Of a DNA stretch of 64,000 bases, positions 49,713-59,830 are shown one piece after another. The first letter of the stretch is position 1. Each line of letters opens with the position of its first letter. Below the pieces are notes generated by a model, which saw nothing but the letters and a program-made list of their open reading frames with translations, ran no database searches and was not told the DNA's origin. Source of the stretch: PALSA-1006 sp963733265 (GTDB lineage Bacteria > Pseudomonadota > Gammaproteobacteria > Burkholderiales > Gallionellaceae); NCBI GenBank assembly GCA_963733265.1, contig CAVTCF010000004.1:496001-560000 (forward strand), written 5' to 3'. The position numbers and the translations under genes are program-made.

Positions 49713-51223
49713 CCGGATTTCTTCCTGAAATGCTGGCTTCGCTGGGTGTGAAAATTAAACATCTGGTTTCGGATAGCCGTTGTGTTAAACCGGGTGACAC
49801 GTTTGTGGCGTATCCGGGGGGGCAATCCGATGGGCGTAATTTCATAGCGCAGGCGATTGAACATGGCGCAAACGCAGTGATATGGGAAGCCAATAAGTTT
49901 GTTTGGGACGAGTCTTGGCAAGTGCCGAATTTGCCGGTTGAAAATTTGCGGGCACAATCGGGCGAGATTGCCAATTTTGTGTATGACGAACCTTCTCGAA
50001 AAATGTGGATGGTGGGGGTAACCGGCACAAATGGCAAAACAACTTGCAGTCATTGGATTGCGCGAACGTTGAATGAACTGGGGCGCAAAAGTGCATTGCT
50101 CGGCACAATTGGCAACGGACTGCCGAACGCACTGCGGCCAACAGTAAATACAACACCCGAAGCAATCAGCGTGCAGGGATTGCTGGCTGAGTATGCAGAG
50201 ATAGGCGTGCAAACGGTCGCAATGGAAGTGTCTTCGCATGCTTTGGCACAGGGGCGTGTGAATGCCGTGCATTACGATGTGGCATTGCTGACGAACTTGA
50301 GCCGGGATCATCTGGATTTTCATGGTGATATGCATAGTTATGCATTAGCCAAGCGAAAACTGTTTGACTGGGCGCAGCTTAAATTTGCTGTGGTGAATCT
50401 GGATGATGTATTCGGTGCCGAGCTCGCTGAGAGCTTGCGTGATTCAGAAGTCGAAGTAGTTGGCTATGGCTTAAACAATGAGGCATTACGCCTGGCAGAA
50501 CGACTCGGCATTCGGATGGTATTTGGAGACGATCTTGAGATGAATGCGCAAGGAATGAGTATAAATATTCATTCAAGTTGGGGCAGAACCGGAATGCAAA
50601 GCCGGCTAATCGGGCGCTTTAATGCATCAAACCTGCTTGGAGTCCTAGCGGTTTTGTTGGTAAGCGGAGTTGATTTGTCCGATGCGGTGCGGGAATTGGA
50701 ACAGCAAAGAGCTGTGGCTGGACGAATGCAAACGCTGGGCGGGAAGGACAAGCCGACAGTTGTGGTTGACTATGCGCACACACCGGATGCGCTGGAAAAA
50801 GTTCTACAAACACTGACTGAAGTAACCCGACCCGAAGGCGGTAAAGTAATTTGTGTTTTCGGTTGCGGAGGAGACCGTGATCGAGGTAAGCGGCCCATGA
50901 TGGGAGCTGTAGCTTCCAAACTTGCGGATGAATGCATCATCACCAGCGACAATCCCCGCACTGAAAGTCCAAAGGCGATAATCGACGCGATTCTGTTTGG
51001 TGTGGAGGGGGAGCACAAGGTTATCGAAGATCGGGCGCTTGCTATCACGCGAGCCGTGGGGATAGCGCGTGCAATTGATACCGTATTGGTCGCCGGCAAG
51101 GGGCATGAGGATTATCAGGAAATAAACGGTGTGAAACAGCCTTTTAGTGACAGTGAAGTTGTGCGTCGTGCGTTGAGCGTTTGGGCTCCGGCCATAAATC
51201 ATCCGGAATGGATCACGACATGA
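49709..51223 (+). CDS. murE: UDP-MurNAc-tripeptide synthetase (meso-DAP adding)
   Basis: 504 aa. P-loop GVTGTNGKTTCSHW (~108-121), STTP-equivalent NTTPEAISV, the DNPR motif (SDNPRTESP) that selects meso-diaminopimelate, and GKGHEDYQ near the C-terminus. Adds meso-DAP to UDP-MurNAc-L-Ala-D-Glu. 4-nt overlap with ftsI. Confidence 0.96.
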   Translation: MTGFLPEMLASLGVKIKHLVSDSRCVKPGDTFVAYPGGQSDGRNFIAQAIEHGANAVIWEANKFVWDESWQVPNLPVENLRAQSGEIANFVYDEPSRKMWMVGVTGTNGKTTCSHWIARTLNELGRKSALLGTIGNGLPNALRPTVNTTPEAISVQGLLAEYAEIGVQTVAMEVSSHALAQGRVNAVHYDVALLTNLSRDHLDFHGDMHSYALAKRKLFDWAQLKFAVVNLDDVFGAELAESLRDSEVEVVGYGLNNEALRLAERLGIRMVFGDDLEMNAQGMSINIHSSWGRTGMQSRLIGRFNASNLLGVLAVLLVSGVDLSDAVRELEQQRAVAGRMQTLGGKDKPTVVVDYAHTPDALEKVLQTLTEVTRPEGGKVICVFGCGGDRDRGKRPMMGAVASKLADECIITSDNPRTESPKAIIDAILFGVEGEHKVIEDRALAITRAVGIARAIDTVLVAGKGHEDYQEINGVKQPFSDSEVVRRALSVWAPAINHPEWITT

Positions 51224-52602
51224 TGCTTCTATCGCAGGCGGCAAAAGTTTTAGGCGGTACTGTCATCGGACAGGATGTGCGATTTAGTGCGGTGTCGACC
51301 GACAGCAGGGCGATTAGCCGGGGTGATTTGTTTCTGGCACTGCAAGGAGAGCGTTTTGATGGTGGCGAATATGTATCCGGCGCGGTAGAAAGCGGCGCGG
51401 TAGCAGCGCTCGTGAATAAAGTGAGTTATCACCGCAAGGCGGTAACTCATGGCGAGGCAACGCCATGCCCGTTGTTGCTGGTCGAAGACACGCGCTTGGC
51501 ACTTGGTCAATTGGCAGCGTACTGGCGCAAGCAATTTGATATTCCGTTGGTTGGGATAACAGGAAGCAACGGCAAGACTACAGTGAAAGAAATGCTGGGA
51601 AGCATCTTGCGGGAATACGCGGGTGATACGGAAGCAGTGCTGGTTACCAAAGGCAATTTAAATAACGATATCGGCATGCCGCTTACACTGCTTAAATTGC
51701 GCTCATCACATCGCTACGCGGTGATCGAAATGGGCATGAACCATCCCGGCGAAATTGATTATCTGACCAGACTCGCGAGTCCTGACATGGTGTTGTTAAA
51801 CAATGCAACCAGCGCTCATCTGGCCGGATTGGGAAGCGTTGAAGCAGTAGCTCGCGCTAAAGGTGAAATATTCGCCGGGTTGTCGCGGCAGGGTGTGGCA
51901 ATAATAAATGCAGACGACGAGTTTGCACCGATATGGCGTGAGATTGCAGGCGCTCATCGAGTTATTGGATTTGGTCTGGAGTCCCGCGCCGACATACATG
52001 CAACATGGCGCACACAGGGATTCGGCGCAATTGTAGAAGCAGAAACTGAACTTGGACAATTCAGCGTTGAACTTCAAGTACCCGGTGTGCATAACGTGCG
52101 CAACGCGCTTGCCGCTACTGCGGCTGCGATTGCATTGAATATACCATTGGCTGCAATTGCAAAAGGGCTGAGCAATTTTGGCGGAGTCGCCGGGCGTTTA
52201 CAACGCAAGATTGCATTGCGCGGCGCAGTGCTGATTGACGATACCTATAACGCGAATCCGGCATCGTTGCTGGCGGCGATGAAAGTACTGGCGCAAACGC
52301 AGGGCAAAAAAACGATATTGGTCTTGGGTGATATGGGCGAGTTGGGTGCGGATGCGCCGCATTTCCATGCGGAAATTGGTGCAGAAGCACGCAACCTGGG
52401 AATTCAGAAATTGCTGGCGCTGGGTGATTTAAGCACCTATGCGGTGGATGAGTTCGGTGAGGGTGCAACTCATTTCAAAAGTCTGGAAGATCTGCTGTCA
52501 ACGCTGGTGCAAAATTTGGATGCCGACAGCATTGTGCTGGTGAAGGGCTCGCGATTTATGAAAATGGAGCGGGTGGTGCAACATTGCACCGCGTTGCAAT
52601 AA
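51220..52602 (+). CDS. murF: UDP-MurNAc-tripeptide-D-Ala-D-Ala ligase
   Basis: 460 aa from the ATG at 51220 (ATGA overlap with murE); a TTG at 51181 is discounted. P-loop GITGSNGKTTVKEM, MGMNHPGEI, DDTYNANPAS. Completes the pentapeptide precursor. Confidence 0.96.
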   Translation: MMLLSQAAKVLGGTVIGQDVRFSAVSTDSRAISRGDLFLALQGERFDGGEYVSGAVESGAVAALVNKVSYHRKAVTHGEATPCPLLLVEDTRLALGQLAAYWRKQFDIPLVGITGSNGKTTVKEMLGSILREYAGDTEAVLVTKGNLNNDIGMPLTLLKLRSSHRYAVIEMGMNHPGEIDYLTRLASPDMVLLNNATSAHLAGLGSVEAVARAKGEIFAGLSRQGVAIINADDEFAPIWREIAGAHRVIGFGLESRADIHATWRTQGFGAIVEAETELGQFSVELQVPGVHNVRNALAATAAAIALNIPLAAIAKGLSNFGGVAGRLQRKIALRGAVLIDDTYNANPASLLAAMKVLAQTQGKKTILVLGDMGELGADAPHFHAEIGAEARNLGIQKLLALGDLSTYAVDEFGEGATHFKSLEDLLSTLVQNLDADSIVLVKGSRFMKMERVVQHCTALQ

Positions 52603-52611
52603 GGGGGAAAA

Positions 52612-53715
52612 ATGTTATTGGCCTTGGCCCATTGGATTTCACAAGATGTTAGAACATTCAGCGTGTTCAATTACATCACCCTGCGTGCAGTGCTTGCGGC
52701 AATGACTGCATTGTTTATTTCGTTTCTGGTTGGCCCGACAATGATCCGCAAGTTGGCACAGATGAAGATTGGTCAAACTGTGCGCAGTGACGGCCCGCAA
52801 TCTCATCTGATTAAAGCAGGCACGCCTACCATGGGAGGCGCGCTGATTTTAACTTCTGTCGCGATCACCACATTATTGTGGGGTGACCTGACCAATCCAT
52901 ACATATGGGTGGTACTGCTGACCACCCTGGGCGTCGGCTCCATCGGTTGGGTAGACGATTATCGCAAGGTGGTGCATCGCAATTCAGACGGCCTGTCAGC
53001 CAGGGCAAAAATGTTCTGGCAATCATTGATAGCTTTGGCGGTAGGCATATTCTTGTGGACACACGCAACTTTGCCCGCACACACTGAATTGATCTTGCCC
53101 TTCTTTAAACATGCCGTTATTCCACTGGGTGTGATTGGGTTCGTCGTAGTGATTTACTTGGTTATCGTCGGTAGCAGCAATGCGGTGAATCTGACGGACG
53201 GATTGGATGGACTTGCCATTATGCCCACTGTGATGGTGGCAAGCGCGCTGGCAGTATTTTCTTACGTTGCCGGGCATGCTGTGTTCGCAAAATATCTGGG
53301 GGTTCCGCATATTCCCGGAGCAGGAGAGCTGGCCGTGTTCTGTGCAGCTATTGCAGGCGCGGGCCTGGCATTTCTGTGGTTCAACGCTTACCCCGCCGAA
53401 GTGTTCATGGGCGATGTCGGCGCGCTGGCATTGGGTGCGGCACTAGGTACGGTTGCCGTGATCGTAAGGCAAGAGATCGTGTTGTTCATCATGGGGGGCG
53501 TATTCGTGGTTGAAGCGATCTCGGTGATGTTGCAGGTGTCGTACTTCAAATATACCAAGAAAAGATACGGGCAGGGCAAACGCATATTTTTGATGGCGCC
53601 GCTGCACCACCATTTTGAACAAAAAGGCTGGAAGGAAACACAAGTTGTAGTGCGTTTCTGGATTATTACGATGCTGCTAGTGCTTGTCGGACTTGCAACG
53701 CTGAAATTGAGATGA
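52612..53715 (+). CDS. mraY: Phospho-MurNAc-pentapeptide translocase
   Basis: 367 aa, ten TM helices. Catalytic motifs: GWVDDYRKV (Asp-Asp), SSNAVNLTDGLDGLA, and FMGDVGALALG, plus APLHHHFEQKGW. Makes lipid I at the inner membrane. AAGGGGGAAAA SD. Confidence 0.96.
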   Translation: MLLALAHWISQDVRTFSVFNYITLRAVLAAMTALFISFLVGPTMIRKLAQMKIGQTVRSDGPQSHLIKAGTPTMGGALILTSVAITTLLWGDLTNPYIWVVLLTTLGVGSIGWVDDYRKVVHRNSDGLSARAKMFWQSLIALAVGIFLWTHATLPAHTELILPFFKHAVIPLGVIGFVVVIYLVIVGSSNAVNLTDGLDGLAIMPTVMVASALAVFSYVAGHAVFAKYLGVPHIPGAGELAVFCAAIAGAGLAFLWFNAYPAEVFMGDVGALALGAALGTVAVIVRQEIVLFIMGGVFVVEAISVMLQVSYFKYTKKRYGQGKRIFLMAPLHHHFEQKGWKETQVVVRFWIITMLLVLVGLATLKLR

Positions 53716-53793
53716 AGACAAGTTGCCAGTTATTAGTTGGTGGAGTCTGCTGCGCGGGTTTGATGTAACTAACGACTGACTTAAGGGGGTGCT

Positions 53794-55179
53794 ATGAACA
53801 ATTTGGCAAACAAAAAAGTTCTGGTTCTGGGTCTTGGTGAGACCGGGTTGTCACTTGTGCGCTGGATGCTGGTGCATAAAGCACAAGTGCGCGTAGCGGA
53901 TAGCCGGAATGCGCCGCCCTCTTTGGCCAGTGTGCAGGCAAATTTCCCTCAAGTTGAAGTGCGTTGTGGAATATTTCGGAGTGAATTGCTGGAAGGAATT
54001 GAGCTGGTCGCGATCAGCCCGGGTATCCCTATGGCTGATCCTCTGGTGCAAAAAGCACTGGCGAGAGGGATTCCGGTGGTGGGTGATATTGAGTTATTCG
54101 CACAGTCGCTACCCAAAGAAAATCAGCCAAAAGTAATTGCTATAACTGGAGCGAATGGCAAAACCACCGTTACCAGCATGGTGGGGGCAATGTGCCGAGC
54201 GGCCGGATTGGATACCGAGGTGGCGGGAAATATTTCACCAGCAGTACTTGATGTCGTGATTCAGCGTAAAGGAAAACAACCTGACGTGTGGGTATTGGAG
54301 CTTTCCAGCTTTCAGTTGGAAACGACGTACTGCTTGAATGCACAGGCAGCCACGGTACTCAATATCAGCGAAGATCATTTGGATCGTTATGCGGATATGG
54401 CCGGATATATAGCAGCGAAGGCGCGCATATTCAGATGTGACGGGCGCGGCAACGTACAGGTATTGAATCGTGATGATCCCGAAAGTATGGCGATGGGATT
54501 GCGTGAACGCCTAATCCAGAGCTTTGGATTGGAAACGCCACCCTTGAGCAAACACGATCTGGGCATCGAACGCGATGCCGATGGAATCTGGCTGCTAGAG
54601 GGCTCGCGCCGCCTGATGAATGCAGTCGAATTGCAAGTGGAAGGTCTGCACAATATTGCCAACGCACTGGCGGCGATTTCCCTGTGCCGTGCGGTTGGGT
54701 TGCCCATGCCGCCGTTGCTGAACGCATTGCGGGCATTCAAGGGATTGCCGCACCGCGTGGAAAAAGTTGCGGAGATAAATGGTGTGACTTACTACGACGA
54801 CTCCAAGGGTACCAACGTGGGGGCGACAGTGGCGGCCCTGAACGGGTTGGGACGGACGGCGGTGGTCATACTTGGCGGTGACGGGAAAGGGCAGGATTTC
54901 TCGCCGCTGCAAAAAGTAGTAACGCAACACGCACGAGTGGCCGTTCTGCTCGGCAGAGACGCGGCAAAAATTGCCGACGCGCTGAAAGAAACCGGTGTAC
55001 CGCTGCTGATGGCGCGAGATATGCGGGACGCAGTGCGTATTAGTGCAGCCGAAGCGTTGGAGGGAGATGCGGTGCTGATGTCACCGGCTTGCGCAAGTTT
55101 CGACATGTTCAAAAATTACGCGCACCGCGCGGAAGTATTTATTGCAGCAGTGAAAGAACTAGAGGCCGAAGTATCGTGA
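53794..55179 (+). CDS. murD: UDP-MurNAc-L-Ala:D-Glu ligase
   Basis: 461 aa. N-terminal Rossmann GLGETGLSLVRWM, P-loop AITGANGKTTVTSM (~112-125), LSSFQLE, NISEDHLDRY, and the C-terminal DDSKGTN. Adds D-Glu. 78 nt after mraY, a gap with an imperfect hairpin (53731-53777). Confidence 0.96.
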   Translation: MNNLANKKVLVLGLGETGLSLVRWMLVHKAQVRVADSRNAPPSLASVQANFPQVEVRCGIFRSELLEGIELVAISPGIPMADPLVQKALARGIPVVGDIELFAQSLPKENQPKVIAITGANGKTTVTSMVGAMCRAAGLDTEVAGNISPAVLDVVIQRKGKQPDVWVLELSSFQLETTYCLNAQAATVLNISEDHLDRYADMAGYIAAKARIFRCDGRGNVQVLNRDDPESMAMGLRERLIQSFGLETPPLSKHDLGIERDADGIWLLEGSRRLMNAVELQVEGLHNIANALAAISLCRAVGLPMPPLLNALRAFKGLPHRVEKVAEINGVTYYDDSKGTNVGATVAALNGLGRTAVVILGGDGKGQDFSPLQKVVTQHARVAVLLGRDAAKIADALKETGVPLLMARDMRDAVRISAAEALEGDAVLMSPACASFDMFKNYAHRAEVFIAAVKELEAEVS

Positions 55180-56339
55180 CTAACGTCAACATAAGTAACC
55201 CGCGCCGTGTGATGGCGGACTACGACACCGTGTTGACCTGGATCATTGCGGGTCTGTTGTCGATAGGGTTGGTGATGGTGTATTCCGCTTCGATTGCAAC
55301 GGCAGAAGCAGGCAAATTCACCAGCTACCAGCCGACCTATTATTTGGTGCGCCACGGACTATTTATATTGGTCGGACTCACTGCCGGAGTGGTGGTATTT
55401 CAGGTGCCGACACAAACCTGGCAAAAATTTGCTCCGTATCTGTTTTTGTTTGGTGTTGTCCTGCTGCTGCTGGTATTAATCCCGGGCGTGGGAAGATCAG
55501 TTAACGGGAGTCGTCGCTGGCTGTCACTATTTATAGTTAACCTGCAGCCGTCGGAATTGATGAAACTTTTCGCGGTGTTATATGCCGCCGATTATGCCGT
55601 ACGCAAAGGTGCGATAAAAGATCATTTATTGCAACCGTTTCTGCCGATGTTTGCAGTAATGGCGATGGTCGGGGCACTATTACTGTTGGAGCCGGATATG
55701 GGGGCATTCGTGGTGATCTGCGCGATTGCGATGTGCACATTGTGGTTGAGCGGATTCAATCTGAAAATATTTGGCGGACTGGTTGTGCTATTGCCGCTGG
55801 CATTCGCAGCGCTGATTTTATCTTCTGAATACCGTATGCAGCGGGTTATCGGATTTATGGACCCGTGGTCCGATCCCTTTGGCAAAGGATACCAACTCAG
55901 CCATGCACTCATCGCTTTCGGGCGTGGCGAATGGCTGGGAGTCGGCCTCGGTGGGAGCGTGGAAAAACTGTTTTATTTGCCGGAAGCACATACCGATTTT
56001 TTGCTGGCCGTGATTGCGGAAGAATTGGGTCTGCTGGGTGTGTGCGCGGTAATTTTGTTGTTTGGCTGGCTTATTGTGCGTGCCTTTACCATCGGACGCC
56101 AGGCTGCGATGTCAGAAAGGCTATTTGCAGCATTGGTGGCGCAAGGCATTGCCGTTTGGTTGGGCGTGCAAGCAATGATCAACATCGGCGTAAACATGGG
56201 TGTGCTACCAACCAAAGGATTGACGCTGCCGTTCCTGAGTTTTGGGGGTAGCGGCGTGGTGGTTAACTGCGTTGCGATTGCTATTCTTCTACGCATTGAT
56301 TGGGAGAATAGAAGGGCAGCAAGAGGGTTGCCGATATGA
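55176..56339 (+). CDS. ftsW: Septal peptidoglycan polymerase FtsW
   Basis: 387 aa from the GTG at 55176, which overlaps the murD stop by 4 nt (GTGA); a longer reading from 55089 lies within murD and is discarded. Ten TM SEDS protein: VYSASIATAE, NGSRRWLSLFIVNLQPSELMKL (in part), HTDFLLAVIAEELGL, TKGLTLPFLSFGGSG. Works with FtsI. Confidence 0.95.
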   Translation: MTNVNISNPRRVMADYDTVLTWIIAGLLSIGLVMVYSASIATAEAGKFTSYQPTYYLVRHGLFILVGLTAGVVVFQVPTQTWQKFAPYLFLFGVVLLLLVLIPGVGRSVNGSRRWLSLFIVNLQPSELMKLFAVLYAADYAVRKGAIKDHLLQPFLPMFAVMAMVGALLLLEPDMGAFVVICAIAMCTLWLSGFNLKIFGGLVVLLPLAFAALILSSEYRMQRVIGFMDPWSDPFGKGYQLSHALIAFGRGEWLGVGLGGSVEKLFYLPEAHTDFLLAVIAEELGLLGVCAVILLFGWLIVRAFTIGRQAAMSERLFAALVAQGIAVWLGVQAMINIGVNMGVLPTKGLTLPFLSFGGSGVVVNCVAIAILLRIDWENRRAARGLPI

Positions 56340-56356
56340 AGATCAAAAACAATTTA

Positions 56357-56415
56357 GCCACAGAGAACATAGAGCACACAGAGAAATCGGCATATCTCTC
56401 AGTGATCTCTGTGGC
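56357..56415. repeat. CCACAGAG inverted repeat, copy 2
   Basis: GCCACAGAGA at the left and TCTCTGTGGC at the right (10-bp perfect arms) bracket ~39 nt that itself contains further AGAGCACACAGAGA-type repeats. It occupies most of the 94-nt ftsW-murG gap, the only large gap in this half of the cluster, and shares arms with 42307-42419. Confidence 0.65.
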
Positions 56416-56433
56416 AAGGATTCTGGAATTTAA

Positions 56434-57498
56434 ATGAACCGGACTATTCTCATTATGGCAGGCGGCACAGGCGGGCATATTTACCCGGGGCTGGCGGTCG
56501 CCGATGCTTTGCATGCAGAAGGTTGGAAAGTAATTTGGTTAGGAGCGCCTAATAGTATGGAAGCAGAGTTGGTGCCCAAGCATGGTTACCCTGTGGCGTG
56601 GGTAAATTTTTCCGGCGTGCGCGGCAAAGGAGTATTGCGTTTGCTGACGTTGCCCTTCACTTTGTTTTGGGCTTTGGGACAAAGTGCGGATGCGATTTTC
56701 CGTTACCGCCCCGACGTGGTGCTGGGAATGGGGGGGTACATCACGATGCCGGGAGGATTAATGGCAGCGATCTTGCGTCGTCCGTTGGTCATTCATGAGC
56801 AGAATTCAATTGCGGGAATGAGTAACAAATTACTGGCGAAACTCGCAACTCGGGTACTAAGCGGATTTCCTAATGTGTTGAAAAATACACTGTGGTGCGG
56901 GAATCCGGTGCGCAGTGACATCGCTTCGTTGGCAGAGCCGCAAGCTCGCTACGGCGCACGCAGCGGCAAACTGAATGTACTGGTGGTGGGCGGAAGTCTG
57001 GGTGCCCAGGCGTTGAACGAAGCACTGCCGCAGGCGCTTGCCGGATTGGCTCAGCAAGAGCGCCCAAATGTGTTGCATCAAACCGGAAAAAAACATGCCG
57101 ACGCAGTGCGGCAACTGTATACACAAGCGGGGGTTGAGGCCGACATACGCCCGTTCCTTGAAGAAATGGCGGATCAATATGGTAAAGCCGATGTGGTGAT
57201 CTGCCGTGCAGGCGCGCTCACTATCGCCGAGTTGGCGGCAGCGGGGGTGGCAAGTGTGCTGATTCCGTTTCCATTTGCGGTTGACGATCACCAAACACAC
57301 AACGCCCGATTTTTGAGCGAGCAGGGAGCCGCTATTTTATTGCCGCAAAAAGAATTAAGCGCAGAAAAATTGGCGCAACTGTTGCGCCAATTTAGTCGTG
57401 AAAAGTTATCAGTGATGGCACAGGCAGCACGAAAGTTGGCAAAGCCTGAAGCAACCAAGGCAGTGGTCGACGTTTGCAAAGAATTGGCGGAAGCATGA
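56434..57498 (+). CDS. murG: Lipid II synthase (GlcNAc transferase)
   Basis: 354 aa GT-B enzyme: MAGGTGGHIYPGLAVA at the N-terminus, VLGMGGYITMPGGLMA, HEQNSIAGM, and GGSLGAQALNEALP and CRAGALTIAEL in the C-domain. Converts lipid I to lipid II. A repeat precedes it. 4-nt overlap with murC. Confidence 0.96.
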   Translation: MNRTILIMAGGTGGHIYPGLAVADALHAEGWKVIWLGAPNSMEAELVPKHGYPVAWVNFSGVRGKGVLRLLTLPFTLFWALGQSADAIFRYRPDVVLGMGGYITMPGGLMAAILRRPLVIHEQNSIAGMSNKLLAKLATRVLSGFPNVLKNTLWCGNPVRSDIASLAEPQARYGARSGKLNVLVVGGSLGAQALNEALPQALAGLAQQERPNVLHQTGKKHADAVRQLYTQAGVEADIRPFLEEMADQYGKADVVICRAGALTIAELAAAGVASVLIPFPFAVDDHQTHNARFLSEQGAAILLPQKELSAEKLAQLLRQFSREKLSVMAQAARKLAKPEATKAVVDVCKELAEA

Positions 57499-58895
57499 AA
57501 CATAAGATTAAACATATTCATTTTGTCGGTATTGGCGGTTCCGGGATGAACGGAATAGCCGAGGTATTGCTCAATCTCGGTTTTCGGGTCAGTGGTTCAG
57601 ATTTGGCGGAAAGTGCAGTAACGCAGCGTTTGCAGACTTTGGGTGCGGCCATCCATCAGGGGCATGATGCAAAAAATCTGCATCATGCCGATGCCGTGGT
57701 GATCTCCACCGCCGTCAAAGCGGACAATCCGGAGGTGGTCGCGGCGCGTGAACAGCGCATTCCGGTCGTACCACGCGCAGTGATGCTGGCGGAATTAATG
57801 CGTCTGCGTCAGGGAATTGCCGTGGCAGGAACCCACGGCAAGACCACCACGACTTCGCTGGTGACTACGGTACTGGCCAAGGGAGGTTACGATCCGACAT
57901 TTGTGATTGGTGGGCGGCTGAATAGCAGCGGTGCAAATGCCCGATTGGGCACAGGTGAGTTCATCGTTGCCGAAGCGGACGAATCCGATGCTTCATTTTT
58001 GTATCTCACGCCGATACTTGCGGTGGTTACCAATATCGATGCCGATCATATGGAAACCTATGGTCACGACTTTGGCAAACTGAAACAGGCTTTTGTCGAT
58101 TTTATCGAGCGCTTGCCGTTTTATGGCCGCGCCATATTGTGCGTGGACGATGCCAATGTGCGCGACATTCTGCCGCGTATCAGTAAGCCGATAACCACTT
58201 ACGGTTTCGGTGAAGATGCGCAGATTCGAGCGATAAACGTGCGTCACGAAAGCGGCAAGATGCTCTTTACCGCGCTCTGCCGTCACAACCGTGTGCCAAT
58301 TGATTTGGACATTACACTTAATCTGGCAGGGCTACACAACGTCCTCAATGCGTTGGCTGCCATAGCCGTCGGTCTGGAAGTTGGCGTGGCTCCGTCAGCG
58401 ATTATTGCCGCTCTGTCCGAGTTTGAGGGCGTGGGTCGGCGCATGCAACGATATGGCGAGATATCTTTGCCGGAGGGAGGTAGCTTTACGCTAATTGACG
58501 ATTACGGACATCATCCGGCAGAGATGAAAGCGACCATAGCCGCAGTGCGCGGAGCTTTCCCAGACAAACGCTTGCTGCTGTCCTTTCAGCCGCATCGTTT
58601 TACCCGGACCCGCGATCTGTTTGAAGATTTCGTGAAAGTACTGTCAGGCGTTGATGCGCTGGCGTTGGCGGAAGTCTATGCGGCAGGAGAAGCGCCCATT
58701 GTTGCAGTAGACGGCCGCGCATTGATGCACGCCTTGCGCGTTGCAGGGCAGAAACAAGCCGTGTTTGTAGAAAAAATCGGCGATATGCCGCAAACGATAT
58801 TACAAATGGCGCAAGACGGTGATGTGGTATTGACCATGGGTGCCGGCTCCATTGGTAGCGTCCCCAATCTTGTGAAACAGTTGGCGCAAAAATGA
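57495..58895 (+). CDS. murC: UDP-MurNAc:L-Ala ligase
   Basis: 466 aa from the ATG at 57495 (overlap with murG); reading from 57474 is discounted. IHFVGIGGSGMNGIAE, P-loop AGTHGKTTTTSLV (~112-124), EADESDASFL, and DDYGHHPAEM. First Mur ligase step. Confidence 0.96.
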   Translation: MKHKIKHIHFVGIGGSGMNGIAEVLLNLGFRVSGSDLAESAVTQRLQTLGAAIHQGHDAKNLHHADAVVISTAVKADNPEVVAAREQRIPVVPRAVMLAELMRLRQGIAVAGTHGKTTTTSLVTTVLAKGGYDPTFVIGGRLNSSGANARLGTGEFIVAEADESDASFLYLTPILAVVTNIDADHMETYGHDFGKLKQAFVDFIERLPFYGRAILCVDDANVRDILPRISKPITTYGFGEDAQIRAINVRHESGKMLFTALCRHNRVPIDLDITLNLAGLHNVLNALAAIAVGLEVGVAPSAIIAALSEFEGVGRRMQRYGEISLPEGGSFTLIDDYGHHPAEMKATIAAVRGAFPDKRLLLSFQPHRFTRTRDLFEDFVKVLSGVDALALAEVYAAGEAPIVAVDGRALMHALRVAGQKQAVFVEKIGDMPQTILQMAQDGDVVLTMGAGSIGSVPNLVKQLAQK

Positions 58896-59830
58896 ACATG
58901 AACGAGCCGACACAGTTTATGAGTGAAAGTTTGCGCGGCGAAATGCGTTACGACGTGCCAATGAGTCGCCATACAAGTTGGCGTGCCGGCGGGGTGGCGC
59001 AGCGCATGTATCGTCCGGCTGACCTCGCAGATATGCAACAATTTTTGCAGCAAGTTCCGGCAGATGAACCATTGTTTGCAGTAGGACTGGGGAGCAATTT
59101 ACTGGTGCGCGATGGCGGCATAAAAGGAACGGTTTTATTGATGCATGGCGCATTGAGCGAACTGTACCTGGAGGGTGACGTGATCTATGCGCAGGCGGGT
59201 GTGCCGGGCGCAAAGCTGGCCAGATTTGCCGCTACAAACAATTTGTGCGGTGCGGAATTTTTCGTCGGCATTCCCGGCACTTTGGGCGGAATGTTGGCAA
59301 TGAATGCTGGCTGCTACGGCAGTGAAACATGGCAGAAAGTGGAACGCGTGCAAGTGCTGACCCGTCACGGTGAATTGCTGGAGCGGTTGCCGCAGGAATA
59401 TGAAGTTGGGTATCGGCATGCGGTGAGAATTGAAGAAAGTAATTCGGTGCTCCAAGAAGAATATTTCGCCGGTGCATGGCTGAAATTTGAAACAGGTGAT
59501 GTCGAAGCAGCGCGTCGGGAAATAAAAGGATTGATGGATAAGCGCAGTGCAAGCCAACCCTTGCAGTTGCCGAATGCCGGATCGGTGTTTAGGAATCCGC
59601 CCGGAAATTATGCGGCAAAACTGATCGAAAATTGCGGACTGAAAGGCAAGTGTATCGGCGGAGCGCAAGTGTCGGAGAAACACGCTAACTTTATCGTCAA
59701 TACAGGCGATGCGACAGCAACCGATATTGAAAATTTGATTAATGAGGTGCGGACGACAGTATTGCAACAAACGGGTATTAACCTGCACCCCGAAGTAAAA
59801 ATTATTGGCGAGCATGCGAAACATGAGTAA
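58892..59830 (+). CDS. murB: UDP-N-acetylenolpyruvoylglucosamine reductase
   Basis: 312 aa FAD enzyme: SRHTSWRAGGVAQRMYRPADL, GLGSNLLVRDGG, FFVGIPGTLGGMLAMNAGCYG (in parts) and PNAGSVFRNP with the active-site Ser, then LHPEVKIIG. Reduces enolpyruvyl-UDP-GlcNAc to UDP-MurNAc. 4-nt overlap with murC. Confidence 0.95.
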   Translation: MNMNEPTQFMSESLRGEMRYDVPMSRHTSWRAGGVAQRMYRPADLADMQQFLQQVPADEPLFAVGLGSNLLVRDGGIKGTVLLMHGALSELYLEGDVIYAQAGVPGAKLARFAATNNLCGAEFFVGIPGTLGGMLAMNAGCYGSETWQKVERVQVLTRHGELLERLPQEYEVGYRHAVRIEESNSVLQEEYFAGAWLKFETGDVEAARREIKGLMDKRSASQPLQLPNAGSVFRNPPGNYAAKLIENCGLKGKCIGGAQVSEKHANFIVNTGDATATDIENLINEVRTTVLQQTGINLHPEVKIIGEHAKHE

